A DNA stretch of 64,000 nucleotides from Marinomonas aquimarina (GCF_900089755.1 NZ_FLOC01000006.1:62001-126000), one strand, 5' to 3'. Counted from the first letter of the stretch, positions 1 through 8,830 are shown. Notes: generated by a model from the sequence alone, not told the origin. A program made the numbers and translations.

Positions 1-1
1 G

Positions 2-712
2 CGTTATCTGATGGCTTATGGCTTAACCTTTGGTGTCGGCGTATGGGGGCTGACGACCTTGTCAGTGGGCGCGGGTGTTTCCTCTGGCTTGGCATCCTTG
101 CTGCTGGATATGAGCGTTATCAGCAGCTTGTTAGTGGGTCGTTACTTACTCAAGGAGCAAGTCACCGTCAGCAAGGTACTCGGCTCAGCGCTGGCACTGT
201 TGGGCTTAGGCATTATTATCTGGAACCAAGAAGGCACCGTAACGGCGTTAGGCTTAGTGCTGGTGCTCTGTGCCTCGGTGTTTTGGAGCATTAATGGCTT
301 AATCGTCAAACGCTCTGGCACCCGCGAAATCTTCGCCTTTAATATCTGGGGCATGGCCTTCGCGCCGCTGCCATTACTGTTATTAGCGCTGAGCGTCAGC
401 GGCCCAGACTCGGTGATGCAGTCCTTCACCGAGATGAACGCTTCAGTGCTGTTTTCTGCCGCCTTCCAAGCTTACCCAACCACACTGCTGGGCTACTGGT
501 TCTGGAATAAAATGATCGTCAAATACTCCGTCTCAAGCGTCGCGCCCATGACCTTGCTGGTACCGGTATTTGCCCTAATCGGCGGTTACTTGTTCTTTGG
601 GGAAAGTTTAGATGCGGCACAAAGCATAGCTGCGGTGGTGATCTTGTTAGGTGTGGCAGTCAGTGAGATGAAACTGCCCAAAGGACGGGGTGTGGCGGTG
701 AAATTAGGCTAG
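2..712 (+). CDS. EamA/DMT-family transporter, 5' end outside window
   Basis: Inner-membrane transporter of the drug/metabolite superfamily; the substrate cannot be told from sequence. About 236 residues are visible, made of repeated hydrophobic segments, with the second EamA repeat ending in a typical LLGVAVSEMK-like tail. The reading frame stays open to the window edge: the codons before the first ATG at 11 read Arg-Tyr-Leu. Family members are near 300 residues. I infer that the start lies upstream and the ATG at 11 is internal. The gene is followed by a cluster of short palindromes rather than a clear terminator. Confidence 0.8.
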   Translation, partial: RYLMAYGLTFGVGVWGLTTLSVGAGVSSGLASLLLDMSVISSLLVGRYLLKEQVTVSKVLGSALALLGLGIIIWNQEGTVTALGLVLVLCASVFWSINGLIVKRSGTREIFAFNIWGMAFAPLPLLLLALSVSGPDSVMQSFTEMNASVLFSAAFQAYPTTLLGYWFWNKMIVKYSVSSVAPMTLLVPVFALIGGYLFFGESLDAAQSIAAVVILLGVAVSEMKLPKGRGVAVKLG

Positions 713-720
713 GGTGGTGA

Positions 721-850
721 AGGGGTCTGACCCCTAAGCGTGAGATGTTGAGTTAATAAAATTGCCCATCGTAGTTAAGGGGTCAGATCCCTTATACATC
801 AAGATGGGCAGGCAACTCTTTGGATTCGGCGTTAAAGGGATCTGACCCCT
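721..850. repeat. Three copies of a GGGGTCTGACCCC-like palindrome
   Basis: Near-palindromic 15-18 bp words occur at 721-735 (AGGGGTCTGACCCCT), about 777-794 (GGGGTCAGATCCC) and about 834-850 (GGGATCTGACCCCT), filling the gap between two convergent genes. The spacing is irregular and the strand alternates. They look like a REP-type intergenic element or a compact bidirectional termination zone. No long T-tract follows them, so a classical terminator is less likely. Confidence 0.65.
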
Positions 851-869
851 GAATCTGCTGTTGAGCGTG

Positions 870-1907
870 TTACTTCTGCAAACAGCCTAGCATTTGCTGC
901 TCGAGTGCTTGCCAATCTAGCTCACGTGGGCTGATGATTTCGATACGTGAGTCGCGGCGGTAGGCCACCTTGTCGAAGTCATGTTCATCGTTGACGCGGT
1001 TGTAGAACACCCAGGCATGGCCAATGCGAATCACGCCTTTGATGCGGTGAATGCCTTCTAAGCCGTTTAGGATTTCTTCCAATTCCCAGTAATCGAAGCA
1101 ATCATCGCGGTGGAAGATCCAGCCACAGCTAAATAGACCGCTGCCATTACCGATCTTGCGGATCGGTTTACCGGGCTCCGCCACAGCTTCGTGCTCATGG
1201 TGATCATGCCCATGGTCGTGATGATGGTCATGGCTGTGATCATGATCGTGGTGCTCGTGAGTATGCGCTTCTGGAAATTGCGCCTGTAGTTGGCCATTGC
1301 GCACCAAGTCCAGCAAGGCTGGGTCGATTTGTGCGCGTGTGGTGCGGCCTACATGTTGTTTCGGTGGGAACATGTTGCCAAGGCTTTCTTCCACCACCTC
1401 TACCTGTTCAGGTTCTGCTAGGTCGCACTTGTTGATCAGTACCACGTCAGCCAGGTTAAGTTGGTCGTGGAAGGTTTCATTGTTGATCACGTTTTCATCG
1501 CCCAAAGAGCGCGGGTCGAGCAAACAGATGGTGGCGCGCAGGTCGAGTTTGTCTTTAAACGCCGGCCCCATAAGCGTATCGATAATACCTTCGGGATGAC
1601 CGATGCCAGTTGGTTCGATAATCAGACGATCCGGCTTAGCTTGCTCGATTAAACCTTTAACGGTTTTGTGTAGAGAAGGGCCTAAGGCACAGCAAATACA
1701 ACCGCCAGAGAGCTCTTTGACGTGCAGGCCGTCTTGGTCCGGCATCATTTCTTGGTCGATTCCCACTTGGCCAAATTCGTTCACTAGCACGGCCCAGATT
1801 TCGCCTTCTGGCTTATTCGCTAGCAGTCCATTGATCGACGTGGTTTTACCAACACCCAAGAACCCTGTGATGATGTTGGTGGGGATGGCTTTGGCTTGCT
1901 CGTTCAT
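870..1907 (-). CDS. COG0523 (CobW/ZigA-like) metal-chaperone GTPase
   Basis: A G3E-family GTPase thought to deliver metal, here probably zinc, to client proteins in the cytoplasm. The Walker A motif GFLGVGKT is at residues 15-22, followed by the metal-binding CxCC motif (GGCICC, Cys70/72/73). A very His-rich linker (HEHHDHDHSHDHHHDHGHD) lies around residues 220-245, and then the CobW C-terminal domain. I chose the ATG at 1907, which follows AAGAGA; a TTG start at 1958 would add 17 unrelated residues. It lies downstream of an unknown gene on the same strand, with a Zur-type box ahead of both. Zinc-linked members of this family are commonly Zur-regulated, so a zinc role is inferred from context. 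ZigA, ZagA or YeiR subgroup is not resolved. Confidence 0.9.
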   Translation of the reverse strand: MNEQAKAIPTNIITGFLGVGKTTSINGLLANKPEGEIWAVLVNEFGQVGIDQEMMPDQDGLHVKELSGGCICCALGPSLHKTVKGLIEQAKPDRLIIEPTGIGHPEGIIDTLMGPAFKDKLDLRATICLLDPRSLGDENVINNETFHDQLNLADVVLINKCDLAEPEQVEVVEESLGNMFPPKQHVGRTTRAQIDPALLDLVRNGQLQAQFPEAHTHEHHDHDHSHDHHHDHGHDHHEHEAVAEPGKPIRKIGNGSGLFSCGWIFHRDDCFDYWELEEILNGLEGIHRIKGVIRIGHAWVFYNRVNDEHDFDKVAYRRDSRIEIISPRELDWQALEQQMLGCLQK

Positions 1908-2062
1908 AGTGTCTCTTCGTTTTGGTACGGCTGTTGGCAGTTGCTGATCACCCTTCAATGGTCGAATCAGAAAGCCGGTGATAAAGGTTTAACTGGGTGG
2001 CTAGTCTGCAGCGTTTTCACGGCATAGGCTAGCCATATTCCGACATGCTTTGCGTTATTTGA

Positions 2063-2503
2063 TCATTCAACTTGAGCTAATGCCAGATCGATGTTGGCTT
2101 CTAATTGGCGCAGGCGGTTGAATTCTTCCATTAAACGCTGCTCTAGGTTTTTGAAATTGAGGGGCAGGGTGCGTTGGCAGATATTATGGCCCGTCCCAAT
2201 CACACTGTAGTCTTTCCAGCTGTTAATACGCTCGCCTTCCAAGGCTAAAAAGGCGTCGATAAAACGCTGTTGGTTAGGACAGTCTTCCTCGGCATGAAGG
2301 CAGATAGGAAAGGCTTTTTGCTTAATTTGCGGGCCTTCGATATAGGTCTCGAAATGCACACCACCTTGGTTATGGTTGTGCCAAGTGTCTTTGTATAACT
2401 GAATGTAAGGGCCGCGGTTGTAAATCTCCCAACCGTCTTGGAGCCAGCTGGTCTTTTTTAGCGCTTGCTCGACGTTACGAAATACCTTTTTGATGTCTTT
2501 CAT
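2063..2503 (-). CDS. Conserved hypothetical protein, 146 aa
   Basis: I do not recognise this family. It is a soluble protein with no signal peptide or membrane segment. It is rich in Trp, Tyr and His in its middle (WHNHNQGGVHFETY), has two cysteines (CLHAEEDC) about residues 88-94, and ends in a Leu/Glu-rich predicted helix. It sits upstream of the COG0523 GTPase on the same strand with about 155 bases between them. The nearest promoter region holds a strong Zur-type palindrome, so it is probably first in a zinc-starvation transcription unit. It might be a client or partner of the GTPase; that is a guess from position only. Confidence 0.75.
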   Translation of the reverse strand: MKDIKKVFRNVEQALKKTSWLQDGWEIYNRGPYIQLYKDTWHNHNQGGVHFETYIEGPQIKQKAFPICLHAEEDCPNQQRFIDAFLALEGERINSWKDYSVIGTGHNICQRTLPLNFKNLEQRLMEEFNRLRQLEANIDLALAQVE

Positions 2504-2562
2504 GGTGCTCTCTTAGGTGCTTTTGTGCATCACATAAGCACCTCAATCGGATGTATTTTTAT

Positions 2563-2583
2563 AAAGGTTATATTATAACAAAT
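2563..2583. promoter_or_regulatory. Zur-type operator upstream of the 2503 gene
   Basis: The core GTTATATTATAAC (2567-2579) matches the gammaproteobacterial Zur consensus GTTATANTATAAC, and the flanking AAA and A fit the longer 21-bp consensus. It lies about 65 bases upstream of the ATG at 2503 on the minus strand, in an AT-rich intergenic stretch. The downstream COG0523 gene supports the zinc reading. Binding is inferred. Confidence 0.75.
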
Positions 2584-2713
2584 TGGCTTTGGGTTATAGA
2601 TGAGCTCTGGCTTTGAGCCCTTTGAAATGCGTTTAGATTAAGGAATGTGTCGCAATTAAGTGAGGCAGTAATTATAATCAAATGATAATAAATCGACCCA
2701 CTAAGGATGCCTT

Positions 2714-2902
2714 ATGGAAAGCAAAACTGCCCGTTTTACTGTATTGCTCGACCCTCGTAAAAAGAAGGCGTTTGAGAAATTGTGTGCCGAACAAGATCTG
2801 ACTCCATCCCAGGTAGTGCGCCAGCTGATTCGTGGTTATTTAGAAGATCACGAGGTGGACTTCACCAAAGAGGTGTTAGAAGAAGCACCTAAAAAAGGTT
2901 AA
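2714..2902 (+). CDS. Ribbon-helix-helix (CopG/MetJ-type) small DNA-binding protein
   Basis: A 62-residue protein with a typical RHH layout: an N-terminal beta strand (TARFTVLLDP), helix one (KKKAFEKLCAEQD) and helix two starting at LTPSQVVRQLIRGYL. RHH proteins bind DNA as dimers and often repress their own operon or act as antitoxins. No toxin gene is adjacent: the next gene is the YjdM-like protein 84 bases downstream. A stand-alone regulator is therefore more likely. The target is unknown. Confidence 0.8.
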   Translation: MESKTARFTVLLDPRKKKAFEKLCAEQDLTPSQVVRQLIRGYLEDHEVDFTKEVLEEAPKKG

Positions 2903-2939
2903 TCCTGTCAAAAACATTATCATGTTATTGTCATTGCGT

Positions 2940-2945
2940 TATAAT
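2940..2945 (+). promoter_or_regulatory. Candidate -10 box for the yjdM-like gene
   Basis: TATAAT lies 42 bases before the ATG at 2987, in an AT-rich gap. No convincing -35 is at 17 bp spacing; a TTGTCA-like word is closer than usual. The transcript may instead run through from the RHH gene. Confidence 0.35.
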
Positions 2946-2986
2946 GCGATGCAAATTTTCCCTATTCCTATTGAGGTTATTGAAGT

Positions 2987-3322
2987 ATGAGTCTTCCAGC
3001 TTGCCCACAGTGCAACTCTGAATACGTTTATGAAGATCAATCTATGCTGATCTGCCCTGAGTGTGCCTACGAGTGGAACCCAAACGAAGAGATCGTAGAC
3101 GAAGACGCGCTGATCCTAAAAGATGCGGTTGGTAATTTTCTAGCGGAAGGCGACAAGGTGACTTTGATCAAAGACCTAAAAGTGAAAGGTTCTTCTCAAG
3201 TACTGAAAGTGGGTACCAAAGCCACTATCAAACGCTTCGTAGACGGCGACCACGACATCGATTGTAAAGTCGACGGCGCCGGTGACATGATGCTGAAATC
3301 TCAGTTTGTTAAGAAAGCTTAA
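2987..3322 (+). CDS. yjdM: YjdM/PhnA-family zinc-ribbon protein
   Basis: A small cytoplasmic protein of the PhnA/YjdM family: 111 residues, the usual length. The N-terminus carries a four-cysteine zinc ribbon (CPQC and CPEC, about residues 6-27). After that comes the conserved C-terminal domain with [14 protein letters not shown] and KAT-IKRF segments. The family name comes from the alkylphosphonate locus, but E. coli YjdM is not needed for phosphonate use and its biochemical role is unclear. It stands alone here, followed by a terminator. Codon choice is strongly biased, which suggests good expression. Confidence 0.9.
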   Translation: MSLPACPQCNSEYVYEDQSMLICPECAYEWNPNEEIVDEDALILKDAVGNFLAEGDKVTLIKDLKVKGSSQVLKVGTKATIKRFVDGDHDIDCKVDGAGDMMLKSQFVKKA

Positions 3323-3353
3323 GCGACTGATCGAACAGCAACTTGATGTGAAG

Positions 3354-3379
3354 AAGGCTCCTAAATAGGGGCCTTTTTT
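3354..3379 (+). terminator. Rho-independent terminator after yjdM
   Basis: AAGGCTCC and GGGGCCTT form a stem (one G-T pair) around a TAAATA loop, followed by a run of six T. It sits about 30 bases after the yjdM stop. Confidence 0.85.
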
Positions 3380-3553
3380 ATGGCCTAGATCTCGATACGG
3401 TTACGCGTGTCAGTCACGACACAATATCAGCTGGGGCGCATATACCAAATGTAACAATAGCCCTGAATAAGTTTTCAAAAGACTAGGCTATGCTAGAGCA
3501 TTAGGACCGACAACGTCTGAGGGATTAGTAACAATGATATTGTGAGGTATTCC

Positions 3554-4711
3554 ATGGCGCTGTACGAAATGCGAAAGTTCGTTGCTCCGGAGTTTATTTT
3601 TGGCGTTGGTGCACGCCATCGCGTGGCGAATTACGCGAAAAACATGGCGGCGAAACGCGTATTGATTGTCAGTGATAAGGGCGTGATCGAAGCCGGTTGG
3701 GTGAAGGATGCGGTTGACGACTTGAATCAGGTCGGTGTGGCGTCCGTGGTGTTTTCAGATATCACACCGAACCCGAAAGACTACGAAGTCATGGCCGGGG
3801 CCGCATTTTATGCTGAGCACGACTGTGATGTGATTATCGCCATTGGCGGTGGCAGTGTGATTGATTGCGCTAAGGCCATTGGCATAGTGCACGCCAACGG
3901 CCGCCATATATTGGGCTTTGAGGGCATTGATCAAGTCGATCTTCCTGGGCCGCCTCTGATTTGTATTCCGACCACAGCGGGCACAGCCGCTGATATTTCC
4001 CAGTTCTGTATCATCATGAACTCAGAAGAGCGTTATAAAGCGGCGATCATTAGTAAAACCATGGTGCCGGATGTGGCGCTGATCGATCCTGAAACCACCA
4101 CCACACTGGATAAGTACCTCACCGCCTGTACCGGGATGGATGCGCTGACCCATGCTATTGAGGCCTATGTGTCGACGGCGTCGTCGCCGATCGTTGAAAT
4201 CCACGCGCTGAAGGCCATTAGCTTAATTTGGTTTAACCTTGAAATCGCGGTCAATCACCCAGAGTACATCGAAGCCCGTGAGAATATGCTGTTGGGCACT
4301 CTGCAAGCGGGCTTGGCTTTTTCCAATGCCAGCTTGGGGGCTGTGCATGCCATGGCCCACTCCCTAGGAGGCTATTTGAATCTGGCGCACGGTGAATGTA
4401 ATGCGCTGCTGCTTGATCACGTCTTGCGTTTTAATATGCAGGCGGGTGGTAAACGCTACTATGCCATTGCTGCGGCCATGGGGATTGATACCCGCGGCAT
4501 GATGATCGCGGAGTGCACCAAGCGCGTCACCCAACAAATTATCGCGCTGCGTAACCGCTTGGGGATTGCCGACCGGCTATCATTAGTGGGCGTGAACAGT
4601 TCGGATATTCCTGAGCTGGCCGCCCATGCTTACAACGATGCTTGCCTAGTCACTAACCCACGTATGGCCTCTATGGCGGATTTAAAGGTTCTTTATGGCG
4701 AAGCCATGTAA
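3554..4711 (+). CDS. ercA: Iron-containing alcohol dehydrogenase, ErcA-like
   Basis: A group III metal-dependent alcohol dehydrogenase of about 385 residues. The N-terminus MRKFVAPEFIFGVGARH is typical of the ErcA branch. The NAD-binding GGGSVIDCAKAIG motif is near residues 97-109, and the metal-binding His residues lie in the HAMAHSLGG and HGECNALLLDHV segments. In pseudomonads ErcA belongs to a signalling cascade for growth on ethanol and sits beside sensor genes. Here too the next gene is a PAS sensor, overlapping it by 17 bases. I chose the ATG at 3554 (GAGG upstream); a GTG at 3542 is possible. The substrate is not determined by sequence. Confidence 0.85.
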   Translation: MALYEMRKFVAPEFIFGVGARHRVANYAKNMAAKRVLIVSDKGVIEAGWVKDAVDDLNQVGVASVVFSDITPNPKDYEVMAGAAFYAEHDCDVIIAIGGGSVIDCAKAIGIVHANGRHILGFEGIDQVDLPGPPLICIPTTAGTAADISQFCIIMNSEERYKAAIISKTMVPDVALIDPETTTTLDKYLTACTGMDALTHAIEAYVSTASSPIVEIHALKAISLIWFNLEIAVNHPEYIEARENMLLGTLQAGLAFSNASLGAVHAMAHSLGGYLNLAHGECNALLLDHVLRFNMQAGGKRYYAIAAAMGIDTRGMMIAECTKRVTQQIIALRNRLGIADRLSLVGVNSSDIPELAAHAYNDACLVTNPRMASMADLKVLYGEAM

Positions 4712-6857
4712 ACCGCAAGATGCGCAGTCGCGGTTAGAGCAAATCATCGGTTTAGGTGAGCGCTCGGTGCGTAAAAACTATTATCCGCAACTGCGTGAAA
4801 ATGCAGAGCAGGTGAAACGTTTTCGCGCTCTGCTGGATTTTGCCTCCGACTGGATTATTTTACTGTCACTGCAACCGTTTCAGATTTGTGATGTGAACGC
4901 AGTCGTTTGCCAGTTCTTTTCCTTAACTGCCAAAGACATTAGCAATGGTCGCCACCGAGATCTGATGCGCCAAGATCCTGAGTCGTCTTTCTGCGAGTTG
5001 ATGCATCATTTAAAGCAACTGACCAAGCATCATGACGATAATGAAGGGATCAGCAGTGAGTTTTGGATCGAGCATAAGGGGACACAAATTTGCTTAGAAC
5101 TGACCTGTCGCTTGGCCAAGTTTGAGGGGCAAAGCTTTATTACCGTAGTGGGCCGCGACATGACCGAGCGCAAGCAACATCAGCAGAGCTTGCAGCGCCT
5201 TCTAAATGAAAAGGAAGCCTTGCTTGATAATGCGTTAGTAGGCCTGGCGTGGATTAAAAATCGAACCATCCAAACCTGTAACCGGAAATTTGAACAGATG
5301 CTGGGTTGTGAGCCAGGCCAAGTGAATGGCCGCTCTACTCATGATTTCTATGAGAATGCCTACGCTTACCAGGCGTTTGGTGATGAAGCTTACAAAGAGC
5401 TGGCCAACGGCCATAAGTTCACTGGGCGCGTCAAAATGATTCGCCAAGATGGGGCCGCTATTTGGTGTGAATTGACTGGGAATGCGATTAACCCTAATGC
5501 GCCGGATGAGGGCAGTGTGTGGATCTTTTCCGATGTGCACGAGCATATGCTCAACCAAGAGAAAGCCGAATTCCTTGCCTTGCATGATCCGCTTACAGAA
5601 TTGCCTAACCATAACAAACTGCAGCAAGAATTTATCCGCTATAGCAATGATTTAGCGAATAACCACATGATGGCTATTGTCTCGCTGGACCTGGATCGTT
5701 TTAAAAACGTTAACGATCTATTGGGCTATACCGAATCCAATCAACTGTTGGTTAGGATAGGTCAGCGTCTACAACAGTATATCGGCCGTGCGGGGATAGT
5801 ATCGCGCCAAGGGGGGGATGAATTTACCGTATTATTGCCAAGCCTGAGTAGCGCTGAGTCCTGCTTACCTTTACTGAATCGTATTCATGCGGCGTTGATG
5901 AAGCCATTCTTTGCTGCGCAGCAAGAATTGTCCTTAACCTGCTCAATGGGCGTCGCCATCTACCCGCAAGATGGTGAAGACTTCGATAATCTGCTGAAGC
6001 GCTCGGGCATGGCCCTGTTCGAAGCGAAAGCCTCAGGTCGAAATACCTACCGTTATTTTAACGAGGCTATGAACGAGGCGGCGAATGAGACCTTGGTCAT
6101 TGAGTTGGGCTTGAGTAAAGCATTGGAGTTGCAGCAATTTGAACTGCATTATCAGCCACAAATTGACCTGAAGACGGGCAAGCTAATCGGGGCTGAGTCA
6201 CTGATTCGCTGGCGTCATCCCGAGTTGGGTTTGATCTCTCCGAGTCAGTTTATTCCCGTCGCCGAAGAAGTTGGCATGATCGTCGCCATCGGCAAATGGG
6301 TATTGGAAGAAGCTTGCCGACAAGTCAAAATCTGGCATGAGATGGGCTTCAGCGACAGTGTCATTGGCGTGAATCTGTCGGCGGTTCAGTTTACCTCGGG
6401 TAATATTGAACAAACCGTGCGGGATGCCTTAAAGCAAGCGGGGGTTTCGGCCAAGATGATTGAATTAGAACTCACTGAGTCGATCATCCTTAAAGATGCG
6501 GATAACGTGCTAGAAAAGGTGCATAACCTGAAACAGATGGGCTGTCGATTGTCGATTGATGACTTTGGCACAGGCTACTCAAGCTTGGCCTACTTAAAGC
6601 GCTTTGCTGTCAATAAATTGAAGATCGATCAGGCCTTTATTAAAGATATGCAGCACAACCAAGACGATGACGTGATCGTTCGCACCATTATCCAAATGGC
6701 GCACAACCTTGGCTTGAAAACCATCGCCGAGGGCATAGAAGACCCCGCCACTTTAGAGTTGTTACGCAGCTACCATTGTGATGAAGCACAGGGCTACTTT
6801 ATCGCCCGCCCAATGGATCAGGCGGCGTTTTACGAATATCTATCAGCACTAGAGTAG
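4695..6857 (+). CDS. PAS-PAS-GGDEF-EAL c-di-GMP protein
   Basis: A cytoplasmic signalling protein of 720 residues with no membrane segment. Order: an N-terminal segment (IGLGERSVRKNYYPQL) like that of ErcS-type sensors, two PAS domains (about 45-160 and 170-285), GGDEF (motif intact at 373-377, RQGGDEF) and EAL (about 465-715). The EAL signature reads ESL at 501-503, a substitution often found in active enzymes, and DDFGTGYSS is intact. It could therefore make or break c-di-GMP. The start overlaps the end of the ercA-like gene by 17 bases with AAAGG before it, implying coupled translation and a shared role. Confidence 0.93.
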   Translation: MAKPCKPQDAQSRLEQIIGLGERSVRKNYYPQLRENAEQVKRFRALLDFASDWIILLSLQPFQICDVNAVVCQFFSLTAKDISNGRHRDLMRQDPESSFCELMHHLKQLTKHHDDNEGISSEFWIEHKGTQICLELTCRLAKFEGQSFITVVGRDMTERKQHQQSLQRLLNEKEALLDNALVGLAWIKNRTIQTCNRKFEQMLGCEPGQVNGRSTHDFYENAYAYQAFGDEAYKELANGHKFTGRVKMIRQDGAAIWCELTGNAINPNAPDEGSVWIFSDVHEHMLNQEKAEFLALHDPLTELPNHNKLQQEFIRYSNDLANNHMMAIVSLDLDRFKNVNDLLGYTESNQLLVRIGQRLQQYIGRAGIVSRQGGDEFTVLLPSLSSAESCLPLLNRIHAALMKPFFAAQQELSLTCSMGVAIYPQDGEDFDNLLKRSGMALFEAKASGRNTYRYFNEAMNEAANETLVIELGLSKALELQQFELHYQPQIDLKTGKLIGAESLIRWRHPELGLISPSQFIPVAEEVGMIVAIGKWVLEEACRQVKIWHEMGFSDSVIGVNLSAVQFTSGNIEQTVRDALKQAGVSAKMIELELTESIILKDADNVLEKVHNLKQMGCRLSIDDFGTGYSSLAYLKRFAVNKLKIDQAFIKDMQHNQDDDVIVRTIIQMAHNLGLKTIAEGIEDPATLELLRSYHCDEAQGYFIARPMDQAAFYEYLSALE

Positions 6858-6893
6858 TAGGAAGGCTGTCTCAGCCTGACCTTGTCCTTGGGG

Positions 6894-7190
6894 CTAATTC
6901 CGCTTTCTCCAGTTCTGCGGTGATCTTCGGCTGTCCATAACCGCAAGAGTGACTACCTTGTCGCCAAGCACTTTGTAGTAAAGACCAATTGGAAATTGCT
7001 TCAGCAAAGCACGACGAATATCTCGATGAACGAGTTGGTATAGAAATGGATTGAGAGCGACTTGAGCGATGGTTACATCCATTCGAGATATAAAATCATG
7101 GCCAAGTTTTGGGGTTATTCGTTTGTAGTAGTCGAGAGAATCACGAATATCTTGCTCTGCTTCCTTGCGAACAAAAATTCTGTAAGGCAT
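6894..7190 (-). CDS. ParE/RelE-superfamily toxin
   Basis: A 98-residue protein of the ParE/RelE fold: N-terminal YRIFVRKEAEQDIRDSLDYY and a C-terminal YYKVLGDKVVTLAVMDSRRSP strand set. ParE-like members act on gyrase and RelE-like ones cleave mRNA; sequence alone does not decide which. The upstream gene, overlapping by one base (TAATG), is its antitoxin. The pair fits a type II toxin-antitoxin module on the chromosome. Confidence 0.87.
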   Translation of the reverse strand: MPYRIFVRKEAEQDIRDSLDYYKRITPKLGHDFISRMDVTIAQVALNPFLYQLVHRDIRRALLKQFPIGLYYKVLGDKVVTLAVMDSRRSPQNWRKRN

Positions 7191-7390
7191 TAATCTTCCG
7201 TAAACTGTTTCTTAAGTAAGTGCCACTCTGTGCCTATGTTTTGGTCTTTCTCAAATTCAGCGGATCGCGCATCTAGAATCGCTTTTTGCTCATCACTGAT
7301 CGGTGCTGAAGATTGCTCTTTATAAGCACTTTCCCAAAGTTCTTCAGCAAGCTGAACTTTCTCTTTAGTGGAAAGGTGATTGATATTCAT
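7190..7390 (-). CDS. Antitoxin, addiction-module family
   Basis: A 66-residue acidic protein matching the short addiction-module antitoxins paired with ParE-like toxins: LSTKEKVQLAEELWESAY near the N-terminus and a Trp-containing tail (GTEWHLLKKQF). It lies directly before the toxin with a one-base stop/start overlap, the usual antitoxin-first order. It likely neutralises the toxin and may repress the operon. Confidence 0.87.
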   Translation of the reverse strand: MNINHLSTKEKVQLAEELWESAYKEQSSAPISDEQKAILDARSAEFEKDQNIGTEWHLLKKQFTED

Positions 7391-7450
7391 AAAGATGAAC
7401 CTAGTTTGAATGTTTTTATTAGTATACGTTAGTGAACGGAAGCTGGCGAA

Positions 7451-8671
7451 TTATTCGCCAGCTTCATGCCTCGGCAATCTCACCGAAATCAACGCCGTTA
7501 AGCCAATAAATCCTGCCGATACCCATAAACACACCGCTAGGCCATATTCTTGATACAACCAGCCGGAGAGCAGGGTGCCGATGAGGCGGCCCATGGCATT
7601 GGCCATATAGTAAAAGCCCACATCAAGAGACACGCCGTCTTGGCCGGCGTAGCTGACGATCAGGTAACTGTGCAGGGATGAGTTGATGGCAAACACGGCG
7701 CCAAAGGCCAGCAGGCCGGCAATAATGGCAAATTCAATCTGCCAATCAAAACTCAGTGCTAAGGCGATGGCGACAGGGATCACGCCGAGCGTAAGGGCCC
7801 ATGCTAAGGCTTGGCGTCCATCGGGAACCTTGCCTTGCGCTTTGCCAGTAAAACGTGGCGCAAAGCCTTGCACAATGCCATAGCCGATAATCCAAAGGGC
7901 GAGGAAGCCGCCCACGTACCAATGATCCCAACCAAAGGTGCTGGCAAGGAACACAGGCAAGGCCACCACAAACCACACATCGCGGGCGCCAAAGAGGAAT
8001 AGACGCGCCGCAGAAAGGTAGTTCACCGCGGCACTTTTTGAGAAGATATCGCCAAACTTTGGCTTGTTCTTCGCTTTACCTAGGTCTTTCTTAAGGGTTA
8101 ACAGGCTCGCGATCCATACCAAGGTGAGGGCCACCGCCATCCCCAGAATCGCGCCTTTAAAGCCAAATACGCTTAGCAACGCCCCACCCAGGAAGAAGCC
8201 CACACCTTTCAAAGCATTCTTTGAGCCCGTCAGCAACGCCACCCATTTATACAGCTGACCTTGGGCATCGCTGGGTACGAGAAGCTTGATCGAGCTTTTG
8301 GCGCTCATCTTGTTTAAATCTTTGGCAATGCCCGACAACGCCTGTGCGCCCATTACCCAAGGCACGGTTAATAAGCTCGCTGGGACGAGCAGCATAGCGA
8401 GGGCTACAATCTGTAGAAACAGACCAATATTCATAGTGCGATTTAAACCAAGACGCGCCCCCAACCAGCCGCCGACCAAGTTCGTCACGACACCAAAAAT
8501 CTCGTAGAACAAGAACAGCATAGCGATTTCCAGTGGGCTGTAACCCAAACCGTGGAAATACAACACCACCAACATCCGCAACGCGCCGTCGGTTAAGGTA
8601 AATGCCCAGTAATTACCCGTCACCACCATATATTGGCGGATCGCTGGCGAAAGATTGGCTAGTGCTCCCAT
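7451..8671 (-). CDS. arsJ: ArsJ, MFS efflux permease for 1-arseno-3-phosphoglycerate
   Basis: An inner-membrane MFS exporter with about 12 hydrophobic segments. It is recognised by the N-terminal signature LSPAIRQYMVVTGNYWAFTL and GALRMLVVL, and by its pairing with a GAPDH gene 270 bases upstream on the same strand. In the described pathway GAPDH uses arsenate to form the unstable 1-arseno-3-phosphoglycerate and ArsJ expels it, giving arsenate resistance. I chose the ATG at 8671 (MGALANLSP, 406 residues) because known ArsJ proteins begin close to it. An ATG at 8776 would add 35 residues with no family match. The gap ahead contains a structured repeat element. Confidence 0.9.
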   Translation of the reverse strand: MGALANLSPAIRQYMVVTGNYWAFTLTDGALRMLVVLYFHGLGYSPLEIAMLFLFYEIFGVVTNLVGGWLGARLGLNRTMNIGLFLQIVALAMLLVPASLLTVPWVMGAQALSGIAKDLNKMSAKSSIKLLVPSDAQGQLYKWVALLTGSKNALKGVGFFLGGALLSVFGFKGAILGMAVALTLVWIASLLTLKKDLGKAKNKPKFGDIFSKSAAVNYLSAARLFLFGARDVWFVVALPVFLASTFGWDHWYVGGFLALWIIGYGIVQGFAPRFTGKAQGKVPDGRQALAWALTLGVIPVAIALALSFDWQIEFAIIAGLLAFGAVFAINSSLHSYLIVSYAGQDGVSLDVGFYYMANAMGRLIGTLLSGWLYQEYGLAVCLWVSAGFIGLTALISVRLPRHEAGE

Positions 8672-8830
8672 GAGATCTTGATTCCGTTTATGAGCAAAGT
8701 AAGTGGTTAACGCCTCGCTTGATGATGACAGCACCGACCGACGCACATCCTTGTGCGCGACGGTCGGGTCGCCCATCCATGGGCTAAGTGCTTGTCATCT
8801 TCAAGCTAAGCTGAGCAAGTGCACTGGTAA

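Noticed and set aside
6501-6560. Possible loss of EAL activity in the 4695-6857 protein because the signature is ESL
   Set aside because: The key Glu is kept, and DDFGTGYSS and later motifs are intact; ESL variants are often active.
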